Positions 1 to 11,233 of a stretch of 64,000 nt of DNA are shown piece by piece. This stretch comes from Holothuria scabra. Its lineage: Eukaryota > Echinodermata > Holothuroidea > Aspidochirotida > Holothuriidae. How positions within the stretch are numbered: the stretch's first letter is position 1; every line of letters begins with the position of its first letter. The position numbers and the translations under genes are program-made. The notes beneath the pieces are model-generated. The model saw only the letters and a list, made by a program, of their open reading frames with translations. It searched no databases and was not told where the DNA came from. The stretch is from contig CM074193.1 of NCBI GenBank assembly GCA_037179385.1, positions 36,172,846 through 36,236,845 on the forward strand. The letters are read 5' to 3'.

Positions 1-529
1 AGGACCGGGCTTTTTTTTTAAAATAAGCTTGGGACGTATGCTTTTGCCGTTTATTACAACCCTCAAGTGTTTGGTATAATCTTCATTTCATAAAATGTTT
101 CTCAAAGGGCTCACAAATAGTGTTCTTGCTCCAAAACTTAAATTCGAATTCATGTTCTAGGTCTTCATCAATGTAACATATTTTGGGAAGTAAATTAGAC
201 GTCAGCAGGAAGAGCGGAACACCCCTCCCCAAATGTTCTTCCCAAGAGAAATTTAACGTTACCATTGGCTGGATACACAAAACAATGTTGCCGAGAAAAG
301 ACAGTTTTTCTCAGCTCGAATGATTTCCAGAGTGCGGTGCACATTTGTTGCGGTTTTTCGAAGCTTGAATGTTTTTTTGGTATTTTAGGGTCTCCCGATT
401 CCCGTTTGGAAATGCCACCCCAAAGCCACGCCCCCTCTCTGATCAGCTGTTACCTCTCTTGTACTCACAAAATTAAGATATATCAAACAGATAATGAAAC
501 GATATATGAACCATAATTAAATGTTAAAG
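1..529. other. No recognised feature
   Basis: I see no exon, RNA gene or repeat that I can support here. Short open frames on both strands lack splice or family support. Confidence 0.5.
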
Positions 530-912
530 TCAGTTATTCATCACCCCAGACAGTTCCAATTCTCCCAACCTACTTATTTCTAGCTCCTCCCACAACTTAT
601 TTCTAGCTCCTCCCACAACTTATTTCTAGCTCCTCCCACAACTACCTTAAACCCATCCTCTATCTGATTGACTAACTTATACTCGTTCTCATCCAGACAC
701 AATCCCGGTTAATTACTACAGGGCACACAGTACTGTGGTGGGTATACAAGGTCCTCATGTGTAATCAAAACACTCTCAGTACATGATTTGTAACATGAGC
801 TACTCTTCATTTTTTTTAACTTGATGTCAACCAAAGGTCTGTGCCAATTGAGGATTTCTGTAGACTCCCGGTTAAATTGTACGTTGGGGTGACGAATAAT
901 TGCCTTTAAACA
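530..912. mobile_element. Diverged copy of the ~305-bp TTAA MITE
   Basis: The order of internal blocks (TTCCAATTCTCCCAA, CTCCTCCCACA, TCATCCAGACACAATC, AATCAAAACACTCTCAG, GTGCCAATTGAG) matches the intact copies, and it ends with GTTGGGGTGA and CTTTAAA. It carries an internal triplication of a 23-base unit near 574-640. It is older than the copies at 7-20 kb. Confidence 0.6.
574..642. repeat. Three tandem copies of a 23-bp unit
   Basis: The unit ACTTATTTCTAGCTCCTCCC plus ACA is repeated three times almost perfectly. It is a local slippage expansion of the CTCCTCCCACA block of the surrounding MITE. Confidence 0.85.
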
Positions 913-1171
913 ACGATAGACCGTGCATAAACACAGAATAATTGTACAAAGGGGCAGCCCAAATGCATCCAGCGAAAGGATTAACCTCCGAGAGTGCAAA
1001 AATGTTTTTAATACACAGGCTCGGAGAGCTGGTTAACCTTGCTTATTCATACACAACAATATTATTTTGATTTTAAAGAAGAAACTGGGGGAAATTTGCC
1101 AACATCAACATTCAAACAGCACCACCTCGATTTAAATGGAGTAAGGTAAGGGCGCCTATCCTGTTATCTAG

Positions 1172-1845
1172 CAAAGATATTATAAACGTAGATACCAAAC
1201 TCCTATCCCTACACTGTTAGACGCGATGACTCCTCATGGGGGCTTGATCGGAGGGGCGGAAGTGTTCATTTGACATGCGCACAGTTCTATTCGGCGATCT
1301 GCGTGCATAACTATGGATACATGGCAGAAAATTCCCTTGTGACGAGATGTCAGCATGCGTGCATTTTCAAAACGAGTTATATACGCGCGCACTACTTTTC
1401 TCTGTGTATAGTTTGGAGTTGAAAAGAGACACGCACTTCTGCGTGCTGAGAAAATGAACGCAGTGGTTGGTTTTTCGTTGTAAGTGCGTAAGAATGTAAA
1501 CGCGTGCATAGATATGCGCTTGTAAAGATAGCATAGAAACTGACCAATCAGTAAGCCAATGAACTTCAAACCAGTCGTTGTGCGTTAATGTTCAAATGTT
1601 CTTAGGTAGAAAACCGACGAAGAAGCCTAAAACTGTTTCATGTAAGTGTAATTTATTGAAGAACTGTGTTTGCAGGACTTGTAATGTTTTAAAATCACAC
1701 GAATTCATACTACCGGAAGATATCAACTAACTGTTTGCTTTCAAAACGACTGATGAGTGATCAGCACTTCCGCCCCTCCGATTCGGCCTCCGTGAGGAGT
1801 CACCGCGCCATTTTAAGTTTGGTATCTATGTTTATAATATCTTTG
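1172..1845 (+). mobile_element. hAT-like MITE, copy 1 of a nested cluster
   Basis: This 674-bp element has inverted ends starting CAAAGATATTATAAAC and is flanked by TTATCTAG at 1164-1171 and 1846-1853. CAAAG fits the YARNG terminus of hAT elements and 8-bp duplications are the hAT signature. Subterminal inverted blocks (GACTCCTCACGGAGGC, GGAGGGGCGGAAGTG) extend the inverted repeat to about 85 bp. It holds a short minus-strand frame shared by the other copies, but no transposase. Confidence 0.85.
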
Positions 1846-1853
1846 TTATCTAG

Positions 1854-3201
1854 CAAAGATATTATAAACGTAGATACCAAACTCATATCCCTACACTGTT
1901 AGACGCGCTGACTCCTCACGGAGGCTCAATCGGAGGGGCGGAAGTGTTCATTTGACATGTTAAAGATATTATAAACATAGATACCAAACTTAAATTGGCG
2001 CGGTGACTCCTCACGGAGGCCGAATCGGAGGGGCGGAAGTGCTGATCACTGATCAGTCGTTTTGAAAGCTAACAGCTAATTGATATCTTCCGGTAGTGCA
2101 TATACGTGTGATTTTAAAACATTGCAACTCCTGCAAACAAAGTTCTTCAATAAATTACACTTACATGAAACAGTTTTAGGCTTCTACACCGGCTTTCTAC
2201 TTAAGAACATTTGAACATTAACGCACAACGACTGGTTTGAAGTTCATTGGCTTACGGATTGGTCAGTTGCCATGGCATCTTTACAAGCGCACATCTATAC
2301 ACGCGTTTACATTCTTACGCGCTTACAACGAAAAACCAACCACTGCGTTCATTTTCCCAGCACGCAGAAGTGCGTGTCTCTTTTACTCCGAAGTATACAC
2401 AGAGAAAAGTAGTTTGCGCGTATGTAACTCGTTTTGAAAATGCACGCATAATGACATCTCGTCACAATGGAATTTTCTGTCATGTATCCATGGTTATGCA
2501 CGCAGATCACGGAATAGAGCTGTGCGCATGCCAGATGAACACTTCCGCCCCTCTGATTGAGCCTCCGTGAGGAGTCAGCGCGTCTAACAGTGTAGGGATA
2601 GGAGTTTGGTATCTACGTTTATAATATCTTTGTGACATGTGCACAGTTCTATTCGGTGATCTGCGTGCATAACTATGGATACATGACAGAAAATTCCATT
2701 GTGACGAGATGTCAGCATGCGTGCATTTTCAAAACGCGTTATATACGCGCAAACTACTTTTCTCTGTTTATAGCTCGGAGTAAAAAAGACGCGCACTTCT
2801 GCGTGCTGGGAAAATGAACGCAGTGGTTGGTTTTTCGTTGCAAGCGCGTAAGAATGTAAACGCGTGCATAGATGTGCGCTTGTAAAGATAGCATAGAAAC
2901 TGACCAATCAGCAAGCCAATGAACTTCAAACAAGTCGTTGTGCGTTAATTTTCAAATGTTCTTAGGTAGAAAGCCGACGAAGAAGCTTAAAACTGTTTCA
3001 TGTAAGTGTAATTTATTAAAGAACTGTGTTTGCAGGAGTTGCAATGTTTTAAAATCACTCGTATTTATACCACCGGAAGATATCAATTTACTGTTAGCTT
3101 TCAAAACGACTGATCAGTGATCAGCACTTCCGCCCCTCTCGGCCTCCGTGAGGAGTCACCGCGCCATTTGAAGTTTGGTATCTATGTTTATAATATCTTT
3201 G
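1854..3201 (+). mobile_element. hAT-like MITE, copy 2, interrupted by copy 3
   Basis: The two parts are 1854-1960 and 2641-3201. The first stops at TGACATGT and the second resumes from the repeated TGACATGT, so removing 1961-2640 restores a continuous copy of the same family as copy 1. It is flanked by TTATCTAG at 1846-1853 and 3202-3209. It therefore shares its left duplication with copy 1, forming a tandem pair. Confidence 0.85.
1961..2632 (-). mobile_element. hAT-like MITE, copy 3, inserted into copy 2 in inverse orientation
   Basis: The element is 672 bp with ends TAAAGATATTATAAAC and TATAATATCTTTG. It is flanked by perfect TGACATGT duplications at 1953-1960 and 2633-2640. This nested event independently proves the 8-bp duplication length for the family. 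Confidence 0.9.
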
Positions 3202-3411
3202 TTATCTAGTACCGTGTGTTTATCACGGAATAAGGCACGACTACCTTACCCTTATGAACCAATAAAAGTTGAGGATTGTGCTAAATATGAAATAAATTAA
3301 GTATTAGAGAACAGTAACGTGGGATCAGTGAGCTTCACTCATTGTGGCCGCTTATTGGGTGAATTGGTTTGGTTAGTTTGAGTTTCACGCCTCAACTGCC
3401 AACCTTCCGGC

Positions 3412-3668
3412 TTAAAGGACAAGAGCAGTTGCCCGAATCTTATTTTGAAGCAACAGCTAAATCTCACAATTTTCTTATTTCTGTTCAAAGTTTCTTCAAA
3501 ATATTTCAGGATTTCATTATTGTATCATATTCAACGTAAACCAAGTACTCATAGCACGTTTCACAGTTGAGGAGAAAAATATTGTCACATGACTCTTAAG
3601 AGCCAATCATGGAATAGGTCAGTCTACTTACACTTCTTCAAATTGGGGTGACTGCATTTCCCCTTTAT
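3412..3668. mobile_element. TTAA MITE with 'CAAGAGCAGT' ends
   Basis: It starts TTAAAGGACAAGAGCAGT and ends with a degenerate GTGACTGC...CCCTTTA. The interior includes TTTTGAAGCAACAGCTAAAT and AGCCAATCATGGAA, shared with copies at 16599, 27320, 36900 (inverted) and 51137. Confidence 0.75.
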
Positions 3669-3755
3669 CTAGCCCACGTCCTGTAACTGATGAAAATATC
3701 TCGTTATTGGTGTTACTCATAACCATTCAGCGCAGTATAAAATCACGGTATGTCC

Positions 3756-4015
3756 TATAGACGAATCCGGACAGATGTGATGGTCTGGTTTAAGTCGGCC
3801 ATTACTGGGGTCCATCACCTTTAATCTTTAAATTTCCTTCCTTACCTGTTCCATGGGTGGTTGTACAGTGAAGTGTATCTTGATTTTCTCAACTTCACTG
3901 AATATGAGGATTTGAAATTCATGTAGACAGTAAATAAAGACAATTAAAGGCTGAGGGACCCCACTAACGGCTGCCTACAGTCACTTAAAACAAGCGCTAA
4001 TCGGATTCGTCTATA
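3756..4015. mobile_element. MITE with TATAGACGAATCCG ends
   Basis: The ends TATAGACGAATCCGGACAG and GGATTCGTCTATA are inverted repeats. TA next to each end suggests a Tc1/mariner-like target, though this is not proven. Related copies are at 14183-15187 and about 42500-42722. The inner sequence CACCTTTAATCTTTAAAT also recurs in those copies. Confidence 0.7.
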
Positions 4016-4443
4016 CCCCTCGGTCGATCAAACTTGTGTAGTTGTCCGTCAAACAAATATTTTTCATCTCCAACGAAGTTTCAAATGCCAGCAGGTGTGG
4101 AATTAGTCACTGAAAATGATTTTCATAGAAAAATAAAAGCATCAGACACACAATAATGGACATAGACTTTGCTAAGACTTTTTCCGACAAGCTACTGTAC
4201 GGTGACTAGGGAGCTGAAATCGGACCTCAGTCTATACAACACTTGAATTGCAAGACCGGGAGGGGGCATTAGGCCGGCAATAGCCTGCGTAACGAATGCT
4301 TTTGGACTTTTGTCACACAATGATGTCTCCCCATAACGAAAAGCCGAAAGAAAACCTTTGTCCTCTGGGTGAGCTACTGCACTAAATGACAAGAAGAACT
4401 ATGAAGAATTGTATAAACGCAAATGATAAAAAAAATTGCAAGC

Positions 4444-5029
4444 TTAAAAGAAAAGTCCAGAGTCAATTTTTTTTATATGTTGAAGAGGGCCGATATATTC
4501 TAAGCATCCTGGTGAAATTTTTATTCATTTCCCTGGTTTGATTAACGAGATATTAGAAGTTGACTTAGTTGAGTGAGGCAAGTTTCCTTCACAGAATAAA
4601 CTTGAAGCAAGCAGGCGTGATGTACCGTAATGGATTCACGTTGTTGGCCAAAGTTATTGTTTTTACATACAAATGACCACTAATTTTATGCAAGTAAACT
4701 TTGATATATTGATACCGCATGTACATATTGAGTAATGGAATTTTGACAACTGTATATGCCATATTGGCAAAATAGCATCCGTAATCAATTATAAGTCAAA
4801 CTAAAAGTATGAAAAAATAAAGAAAAACAAAACATTGTCCAACATTGTGAATCCATGACATCACACATGCTTGCTTCAAGTTCACTTTTTTATAGAAAAT
4901 GTGTCAAATTTAACTGCAATATCTTGAGAACCGAAAAAAGAAAGTGAATTAAATTTTCACTATAGTGCGTAGCATATGTTCCTTTTTAACATATTTAAAA
5001 TAAATTTGACTCTGGACCATTCTTTCAGG
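4444..5029. mobile_element. Foldback MITE with CCAGAGTCAA ends
   Basis: The left end has AAAGTCCAGAGTCAATTTT and the right end TTTGACTCTGGACCATTCTTT, as imperfect inverted repeats. Internal inverted blocks include AACTTGAAGCAAGCA and TGCTTGCTTCAAGTTC. It is distantly like the 565-bp elements at 14556 and 34472. Confidence 0.65.
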
Positions 5030-5747
5030 ACATAACAAACTGACAAAGAGCATAAGCCTGCAGAGCCTGACACATGAATTATGATTACTCAAAATTTCTC
5101 AATTGCTGTCGGTGACCTTGCGATGAAAACCGTGCAGCTTTGGAGTCTAGCATCGACAGATGTTAGTCAAATGTTGCTATGACCATAAAATTCCTTTAAC
5201 CGAATCAATGTTATAATTATTTGCAAACCGAGTGCATATCTCAAGGTCTTTGTCATTGGAAAGAGACCGATAATGTTCGGTCTATAAAGGCTCCATTGAG
5301 CGTTGTCAGGACAAGTGCTCTCTGTTTAAAATTCGTGGTAAAGGCAACATGGTGAAGATTTAAACCCGTATGTGATCGGAAGTACATTAAAAGGCTTGGG
5401 ACATGTAATTACTTTATCATTTGTTTCAACTTACGTCCTAATTGCGATGTTCTCACGAGCATTCTATGTTAAACCAGACAGAAGCCACCCAATCAATCTC
5501 GGTGCTCTTTATAACACAACCCATTCACTTTAATAAACTATTTCTTACAAGGTTATTTCTTTCTCAATTAAATTTAGATGGAAATTTTCTGATTTTATAA
5601 CGCTCTTGAAGCATTTAAACTCGTTCAGCCGTGTTTGCGACATTCCAGCTGAATACAAAAAACTTACACACATTGCAATTCTAAATTGTCGTTAACTTTT
5701 GTGCCTGTCCGATACTTGGTTACAAGTAAGTGTTTGCCGAACAGCTT
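5030..5747. other. No recognised feature
   Basis: This is unique-looking sequence without supported exons. It becomes more CpG-rich towards the candidate exon at 5848, so it may hold the promoter of that gene if it is real. Confidence 0.4.
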
Positions 5748-5847
5748 CGTTAGTTCAGACGGTCGTGATTTCCGCGCAAACGTGTGATAGGGACGTTGTG
5801 ATGACATGCTTGCAAAGAACGCTCTGTTCTTAGCGAGAATCGTGACG

Positions 5848-5965
5848 ATGACAAGTTTCAAAGGACAAGATTCGGGGGAAAGCGGCCTGTCTAGAATCTT
5901 AAAATTTTTTGATGACTCGACTGGAGGGAAAATGGCGCTAGAGTATGTGACTCAAACAACTTCAG
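5848..5965 (+). CDS. Candidate first coding exon, unidentified gene
   Basis: An ATG at 5848 opens MTSFKGQDSGESGLSRILKF followed by FDDSTGGKMALEYVTQTTS, 39 codons to an AG/GTAGAA donor. The preceding 150 bases are relatively CpG-rich, as at an invertebrate promoter or 5' UTR. The sequence is hydrophilic and protein-like, but I recognise no family and have only one doubtful next exon. Confidence 0.3.
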
Positions 5966-7065
5966 GTAGAATATTTAACTATATGCTTCATTAATAAGTC
6001 AAGACTCATTTTTACCCAAAGATTAGACTCAACAGCATCTCTGTTGGTTTTCTTTTTTTTGTATTTTTTTTTAATTTTCTTCTTTGACTCCTTAATCATC
6101 AGAGGGTGCATGTGACTGCGGACTATTTACTGGCTATGGTTATATGGCATTAAACATTAAATCCAATTACCTCCCGTCAAATCCAAAAAGTCCAAGAAGG
6201 GGTAAACAATAGAAGATTAAATGCTATCAAAAACAGTTCGTTCAGGGATAAAAAATAAGGAAAATATTATATGCAATACAAAAGAAACTTACCAAACTGA
6301 AAAATGTTTTGTCTTTATCATTTTCGAACAAAGGGGCCCGAGGGTTCGTCACTATTAATTCTTCGGAGCAATGAAGTATATTTCCAACATCTGCATGAAT
6401 TGATGTAAAATGACATGGAGGCTACTTCAGGGGTACCTTTACCCCCAACTTAAAATACATCATGTGACCTACATTGTGTGAAGTGAAACATCAGTGGTCA
6501 AGCTTCTGTCTTCAGAACAAAAGTACCTGGACAGCTGGACCAGTGTGTCCAGCTGAGCACAACACTATATCTAAGTGGAGCGCCACCATTCGTTGGCACA
6601 GAGACAGTTTTGGCCAAAGTTTATGGAGGTTTCATGGAGGGTTGTCAGTACAAACCCTTTTTGTTTAAATTCCTGCTCAATCTCATTTTCCGGTCATTTT
6701 AACACATCTTCGTGGCTACAGCGCCTGCAAGCTTTTCTAGCCGCCAATTTCAGCGCCCGAAGGTATGTGATTTATATAATACCCAGCCTAGACTTATATG
6801 CACTGTAGCCTACCCCTTCGACAAATTCTGAAAGAATGCACGCCCCTCCAGAACCTTGTCTGGCTACAAGCCTGGATTAATATGACCATGACACTGCTAA
6901 ATTTGAGCCGAATTGATGTGTCCGTATAGCTCACGTACATAGGTGTACACATGAACACGTCATATTTGTCTCATTAAAGCGGCTCATTGAACTGGTTCAT
7001 GAAATTCAACAAATTTTTCCAAACCTGTAAAGATTTCTTCACATACCAATGGCAAATGGTCAAAC
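5966..7065. other. Mostly unassigned sequence
   Basis: Apart from the doubtful exon at 6722-6762 I see no feature. The stretch GGAGCGCCACCATTCGTTGG near 6576 recurs near 26522, so part of it belongs to an unclassified repeat. Confidence 0.4.
6722..6762 (+). CDS. Doubtful second exon following 5848-5965
   Basis: This 41-nt stretch lies between GGCTACAG and GTATGTG and continues the phase of the preceding candidate, reading APASFSSRQFQRPK. Another frame (RLQAFLAANFSAR) is equally protein-like but would not fit the phase. It is a splice-site-based guess only. Confidence 0.15.
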
Positions 7066-7373
7066 TTAAAGGGCCAAACTTCTCACCCCAAACTATAATT
7101 TTGGTACCCGGGTACCGAAATTCTCAATTGGCTCAGCTCTTTGATTGGCAGCTAATTCAAACAATGCAGAGTGCCAAAGCTTATATTACACAGCATGAAC
7201 GGTACTGAGAGTGTTTTGATTATGTAAATTGAGTTTTTCTATACTCAGTCTGAAGCAATAAACTGAGACTGTGTCTGGATGAGGATGAATGATTTCAGAC
7301 AATTGTGGGAGGGGCTTCAGTAAAAAGGTTACGAGAATTGATACTGTTTGGGGTGAGAAAATTGGGCCTTTAA
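7066..7373 (-). mobile_element. ~305-bp TTAA MITE, copy A1
   Basis: Ends are TTAAAGGGCCAAACTTCTC and TGGGGTGAGAAAATTGGGCC then TTTAA, with TTAA at both borders. The interior holds TGATTATGTAAATTGAGTTT and GAGGGGCTTCAG. It has no coding capacity. Copies: 10569, 15628, 17508, 17816, 19774 and 45058. Confidence 0.85.
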
Positions 7374-8039
7374 ATAATATTCATATCCTACATCCAGGTA
7401 ACTGTTTCATGAGAGAGTACTAATCGGTTCAGTTCCCTTTTCAAGCATTCGTGATCAGACACTTTTTCAAATTATGCACAACACTGTTACAAGTGAGTAC
7501 GCTACAAAATCCAAAATTGTAACTTTTTCCGCAACTCTTGGATATGAAAGTTGGCTAATTATACTAACTACAAGCATTGCCATGTGGTATAGACCCATTA
7601 AAACTCTCGTTCAAGTTATCGATATCAACTTTAACATTAAACGAACAAAATGTAGGTAGTCTGGTAGTGGCGTATGAAGGACAGTGGGCCCCAGTTTTCA
7701 AACGTCGAGTTACTACATTGCTGAATGTCGAAGTTCGCGCCTCTCTGTTCCGGAGCTCGGTGCATTGATTCATTGATGAACACAGCAAAACTACAATATG
7801 CTCTTCCGGACGAACTTGATTTGCATTGCATGAGATGTTTTGATAACAATATCCAATGACGACTATCATTTTGGAGAGGGAAATAATTAGCGAGGTTTTT
7901 GAGTATCGGTGCTGATATTTTTGAAAGCAACGTGAAAATATGTCTCAACTAATTGGCTAAAAAGTGTCACAGTTTTGCGTGTAGACGATTCTGTACTTCA
8001 AAAAGTTACGAGGAGGAAGGAGGAAAACTCCCTCACAAG

Positions 8040-8185
8040 AGGCCGAAAGTCCACCAATGGACAGGTTAGTATTGCCCTTCAGTGGGCGTATAGCTTCTTC
8101 AGGAATCAGGAAGCGGTCTATACTTTGGTTTCGACGCACGGCGCTTTGCCAAAGAGTCGGGAGGACTTTAGAAAAGTATATGGAC
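8040..8185 (-). repeat. Unclassified interspersed repeat, partial
   Basis: It contains the inverse of CGAAACCAAA...CTGCTTCC...GAAGAAGCTATACG, also found at 11760-11970, 12640-12840 and 12841-13265. The element type is unknown. Translations resembling EEAIRPLKGNT recur because of the repeat, not because of a gene. Confidence 0.6.
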
Positions 8186-8382
8186 AGGTCAGAAGCGTAC
8201 GCAGATCTTGCCCCTTGGTGCTTGGAACCTATGCGAGCATACTCAGTTGGGGGTTACCTGAGCTCAACACGAGGGGACAGTCTGCATATGTAAATTCTTT
8301 TGTCGAGCGAGCTGACATGCTTTATCAGTACGCGTCAGCTGGTCAGGTTCTGCCCAAGATGGCCAGAATAATTTTTTCCTCT

Positions 8383-8970
8383 TTAAAGGTAGTGTGACGC
8401 CAAAATGACAAAGTTGGGTATTTGATGTAAAAAGCATTAAAACCAAGAAAATTGCCGCAATTCCCATCAAAATCTGTTAAAAATTGACCATTTTAGAGGT
8501 TTATTTCTGATTTGCACTTAATCATGCATAGATATGAGCTCAATATGTAAATCTTGTGATGTCATGGGAGGGACATACCATATATGGCTAATGTTATCCT
8601 TTGTTTTTGCAATCTTCATTTGAAGGGCAGTTGTAACATTAGTGTCTCCTGAAGGGTTTATTTTGAAAGTTGAAATTGTGTCCTTGAAAACATCAGTATC
8701 AATCACCAAACCATAAACTATCTGATGAGTAATTAAGAGGTAATTAATATAGGGTTAACAAGAGAAATGTTAACACTGTGCAACACTCAACATCACTATT
8801 TTTGCATAACCCCCAAGTTGCTTCAGAAACATTCAGACTTTGAAGAGGTATATCTTGAGAACGGTAAAAGATATTTACATAATTCCAACTGGGTTTTTCC
8901 TTAGGAAACTTCACTCCTTAACTATCAAGTAAATTCAGGGCTTTTTGCTAACATGTCACACTACCTTTAA
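8383..8970. mobile_element. 588-bp TTAA MITE with 'AAAGGTAGTGTGAC' ends
   Basis: TTAA occurs at both borders and the ends TTAAAGGTAGTGTGACG and TGTCACACTACCTTTAA form a 17-base inverted repeat with one mismatch. No transposase frame is present. Confidence 0.85.
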
Positions 8971-9788
8971 AAAGGCATCTTTTCAATTACAAGGTATCAA
9001 AATAGATACAGCTTACAATATCTGTGGAATATCATTTTATTCAGTCTAAGATGCATGCTGCTTAAATGTTCTGTGATAAATTTTCATGAAAAATAAAAAT
9101 ATTACCAAAACTGGCAGCAAACCCGATTGGCTCAGCCTAGGAAAACATATCCCCCAGCCTCGCTGTATAGTCTTTTGCAAAACTTTGCCTGAAATGGTTG
9201 AATAGTAGGGGCGAAAGGTGCAAAAAGCTTGTGGGATGTTTTCAACAGCCAGATTACATAGACAGGGGGAGGATGTACAAGTGTATACAGTGGTCAAAAT
9301 TTTGGTAGTGGTACATTTTATTTGGTTACTTTTTGATTATTTTGTTGTCTCATGTTTATTGAGGTAAACTTTTGGTTCAACAGAAAACTAAAAATAACGA
9401 TTGCTTAAGCTCTACTTGGAAATGCCATATCCAGCTCTCTGGAGAGTCGGGATTTGAAAATTTTCTATATGGTGATTTCATTGACGTCACAAGCCCCCTT
9501 TACCCGCCCATATACTAGTGTAATACGTATAGCTAGCTAGCAGAGAAGCAAGTGACTATCGATGCGATGACTGTTGTAATTTTTGTCCGACAGTCTCGTC
9601 GCGTGTCCAATTGACTTACACACTATTAGGCTAGTTCCGTGCCCCAAGCTCCTTGTAGAAGTTTTCAACCGGGACAGTATCACCCCTCCGGTCGAAGCTC
9701 ACATGTGGGCTTTTATGTCACTTAAAAATTTCCGTATCATAACCATTGAAATTTTGAGCTCGCCTTGAATGATACATACGTGTTTCCT
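8971..9788. other. Unassigned sequence with a coding-like frame
   Basis: An open plus-strand frame ending at 9768 (LVPCPKLLVEVFNRDSITPP and onward) is protein-like but has no clear splice acceptor or family. A GACGTCA (CRE-like) site lies near 9483. I assign no gene. Confidence 0.3.
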
Positions 9789-10263
9789 TATGGCACGCCA
9801 AAAGGCTCACCAAATATCATCATGTACTGATTTCGTATAAAATCAGTACATGTACGTAAGCAAACAGTACATGAACGTATGAAATCAGTACATGATCGTA
9901 AGCAGTTAGTACATGAACGTGTACTGTTACTACATCGCATTCGGTGAGCCTTTTGGCGGACTTCTGGTACGCCGAAAGGCTCTCTCTGTGTGGCGTGCGG
10001 AAGAGACAATAATAACATGATGATCTTACGTTTTTACATGTACAACGTGTGTTTTTAAATGTACAACGTGTGATTTTACATGTACATCGTAACATTTTAC
10101 ATGATGAACTTATGGTTTTAGTACATGATGGTGTAAATTTACATCATGATCATATGAAGTTAGTACATCATCGTATATTTGTGGTACATGAACGTGTAAT
10201 TTTAGTTCATGAAAGTGTATTTTTAGAACATCATCATATTTGGAGAGCCTTTGGCGTGCCATA
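9789..10263. mobile_element. Foldback element with internal ~32-bp satellite
   Basis: The ends TATGGCACGCCAAAAGGCTC and GAGCCTTTGGCGTGCCATA are inverted repeats, with a diverged extra pair of the same motif at about 9945-10000. Between them are degenerate repeats built on AGTACATGAACGTA and TACATGATCGTA. The left half repeats in one orientation and the right half mostly as variants with TTTAC or TTTTAG spacers. Confidence 0.8.
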
Positions 10264-10568
10264 TTTCCTACCATAATCGCTCCGGTGCTCAGAGATGACA
10301 TGGTACACAGCGGAATAATACAATAATAAAATAATGGCATTCATATTTGTCAAACTGCCTTGATTTTTGCCAAGCCTGCATTTCAACTCATCGTGTAAAT
10401 CAACAAAGAAAAAAATGATCATACTTTATAAGAAACACAGGCAGAAACAACATCCAATAAAATTTTAAAGCACTTCATTTGTCAGTAAAAATTTTCCCAG
10501 GTAAGAGTATTTAAGTAAAGGGTCCGCTACCTATACGCTTCGCGCTAAATGAAATAGGCGCCTAGATA

Positions 10569-10872
10569 TTAAAGGCCCAGTTCTCTCACCCCAAACGGTA
10601 CCATTCTCTTAACCTCCTTACTTCAGCCCCTCCCACAATTGTCTGAAATTCATCCTTATCCGGTCACAATCTCAGTTTATTGCTTCAGGGTGAGTATAGA
10701 AAAGCTCTGTGTGTATAACCAAAACACTCCTAGTACATCTAATGCTGTGTAATATAAGCTTTGGTAATCTGCATTGTTTGAATTAACAGTCACTCAAAAA
10801 GCTGGGCCAATGAAGAGTTTCTGTACCCCCCTACAGGAAGTGTGGTTTGGGGTGAGAGGATTGGCCCTTTAA
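10569..10872 (+). mobile_element. ~305-bp TTAA MITE, copy A2
   Basis: It runs from TTAAAGGCCCAGTTCTCTCA to GGATTGGCCCTTTAA with TTAA at both borders and the usual interior. The right half is more diverged (TACCCCCCTACAGGAAGTG). Confidence 0.85.
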
Positions 10873-11233
10873 ACCGTCTCGAAAACGAGTCGCCGCCCAT
10901 GCAAATCAGGTCTCATTCCAGACAGCTAGTAGTATTGGGCAAAGGGAGAGGTTCTACCCCTGACAAAGAAGCAAGAAAATTTTGCTCTATAACTCCGCAA
11001 TGTCAAACCAAAATACATAATACGGTACACTTTAATCCGTCAGAAAGTCGGATGGGGGATTTCAGCAAGTTTGGAACAGATCAACTCAAGATGTATCAAA
11101 CCCCAGCTTCTTTTGACAACTGAAGTTTTAAAACGAAGGAATTGGATTTCACTTGAGATGCTCTTCACCATATACCTGATACAGTGGCGTGCTCGGGAAT
11201 CAGGTGGGGCAGTAAATTTATCTGACTGACCTA

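Noticed and set aside
4192..4392. Minus-strand frame containing LMPPPGLAIQVLYRLRSD
   Set aside because: It looks protein-like but has no splice context and lies between two MITEs; I could not name a family.
7975..8397. 140-codon plus-strand open frame
   Set aside because: It overlaps an interspersed repeat copy (8040-8185) and the edge of a TTAA MITE at 8383, and matches no protein family I recognise.
11182..11230. Single hAT-like end CAGTGGCGTGCTCGGG
   Set aside because: No matching opposite end or duplication was found nearby.
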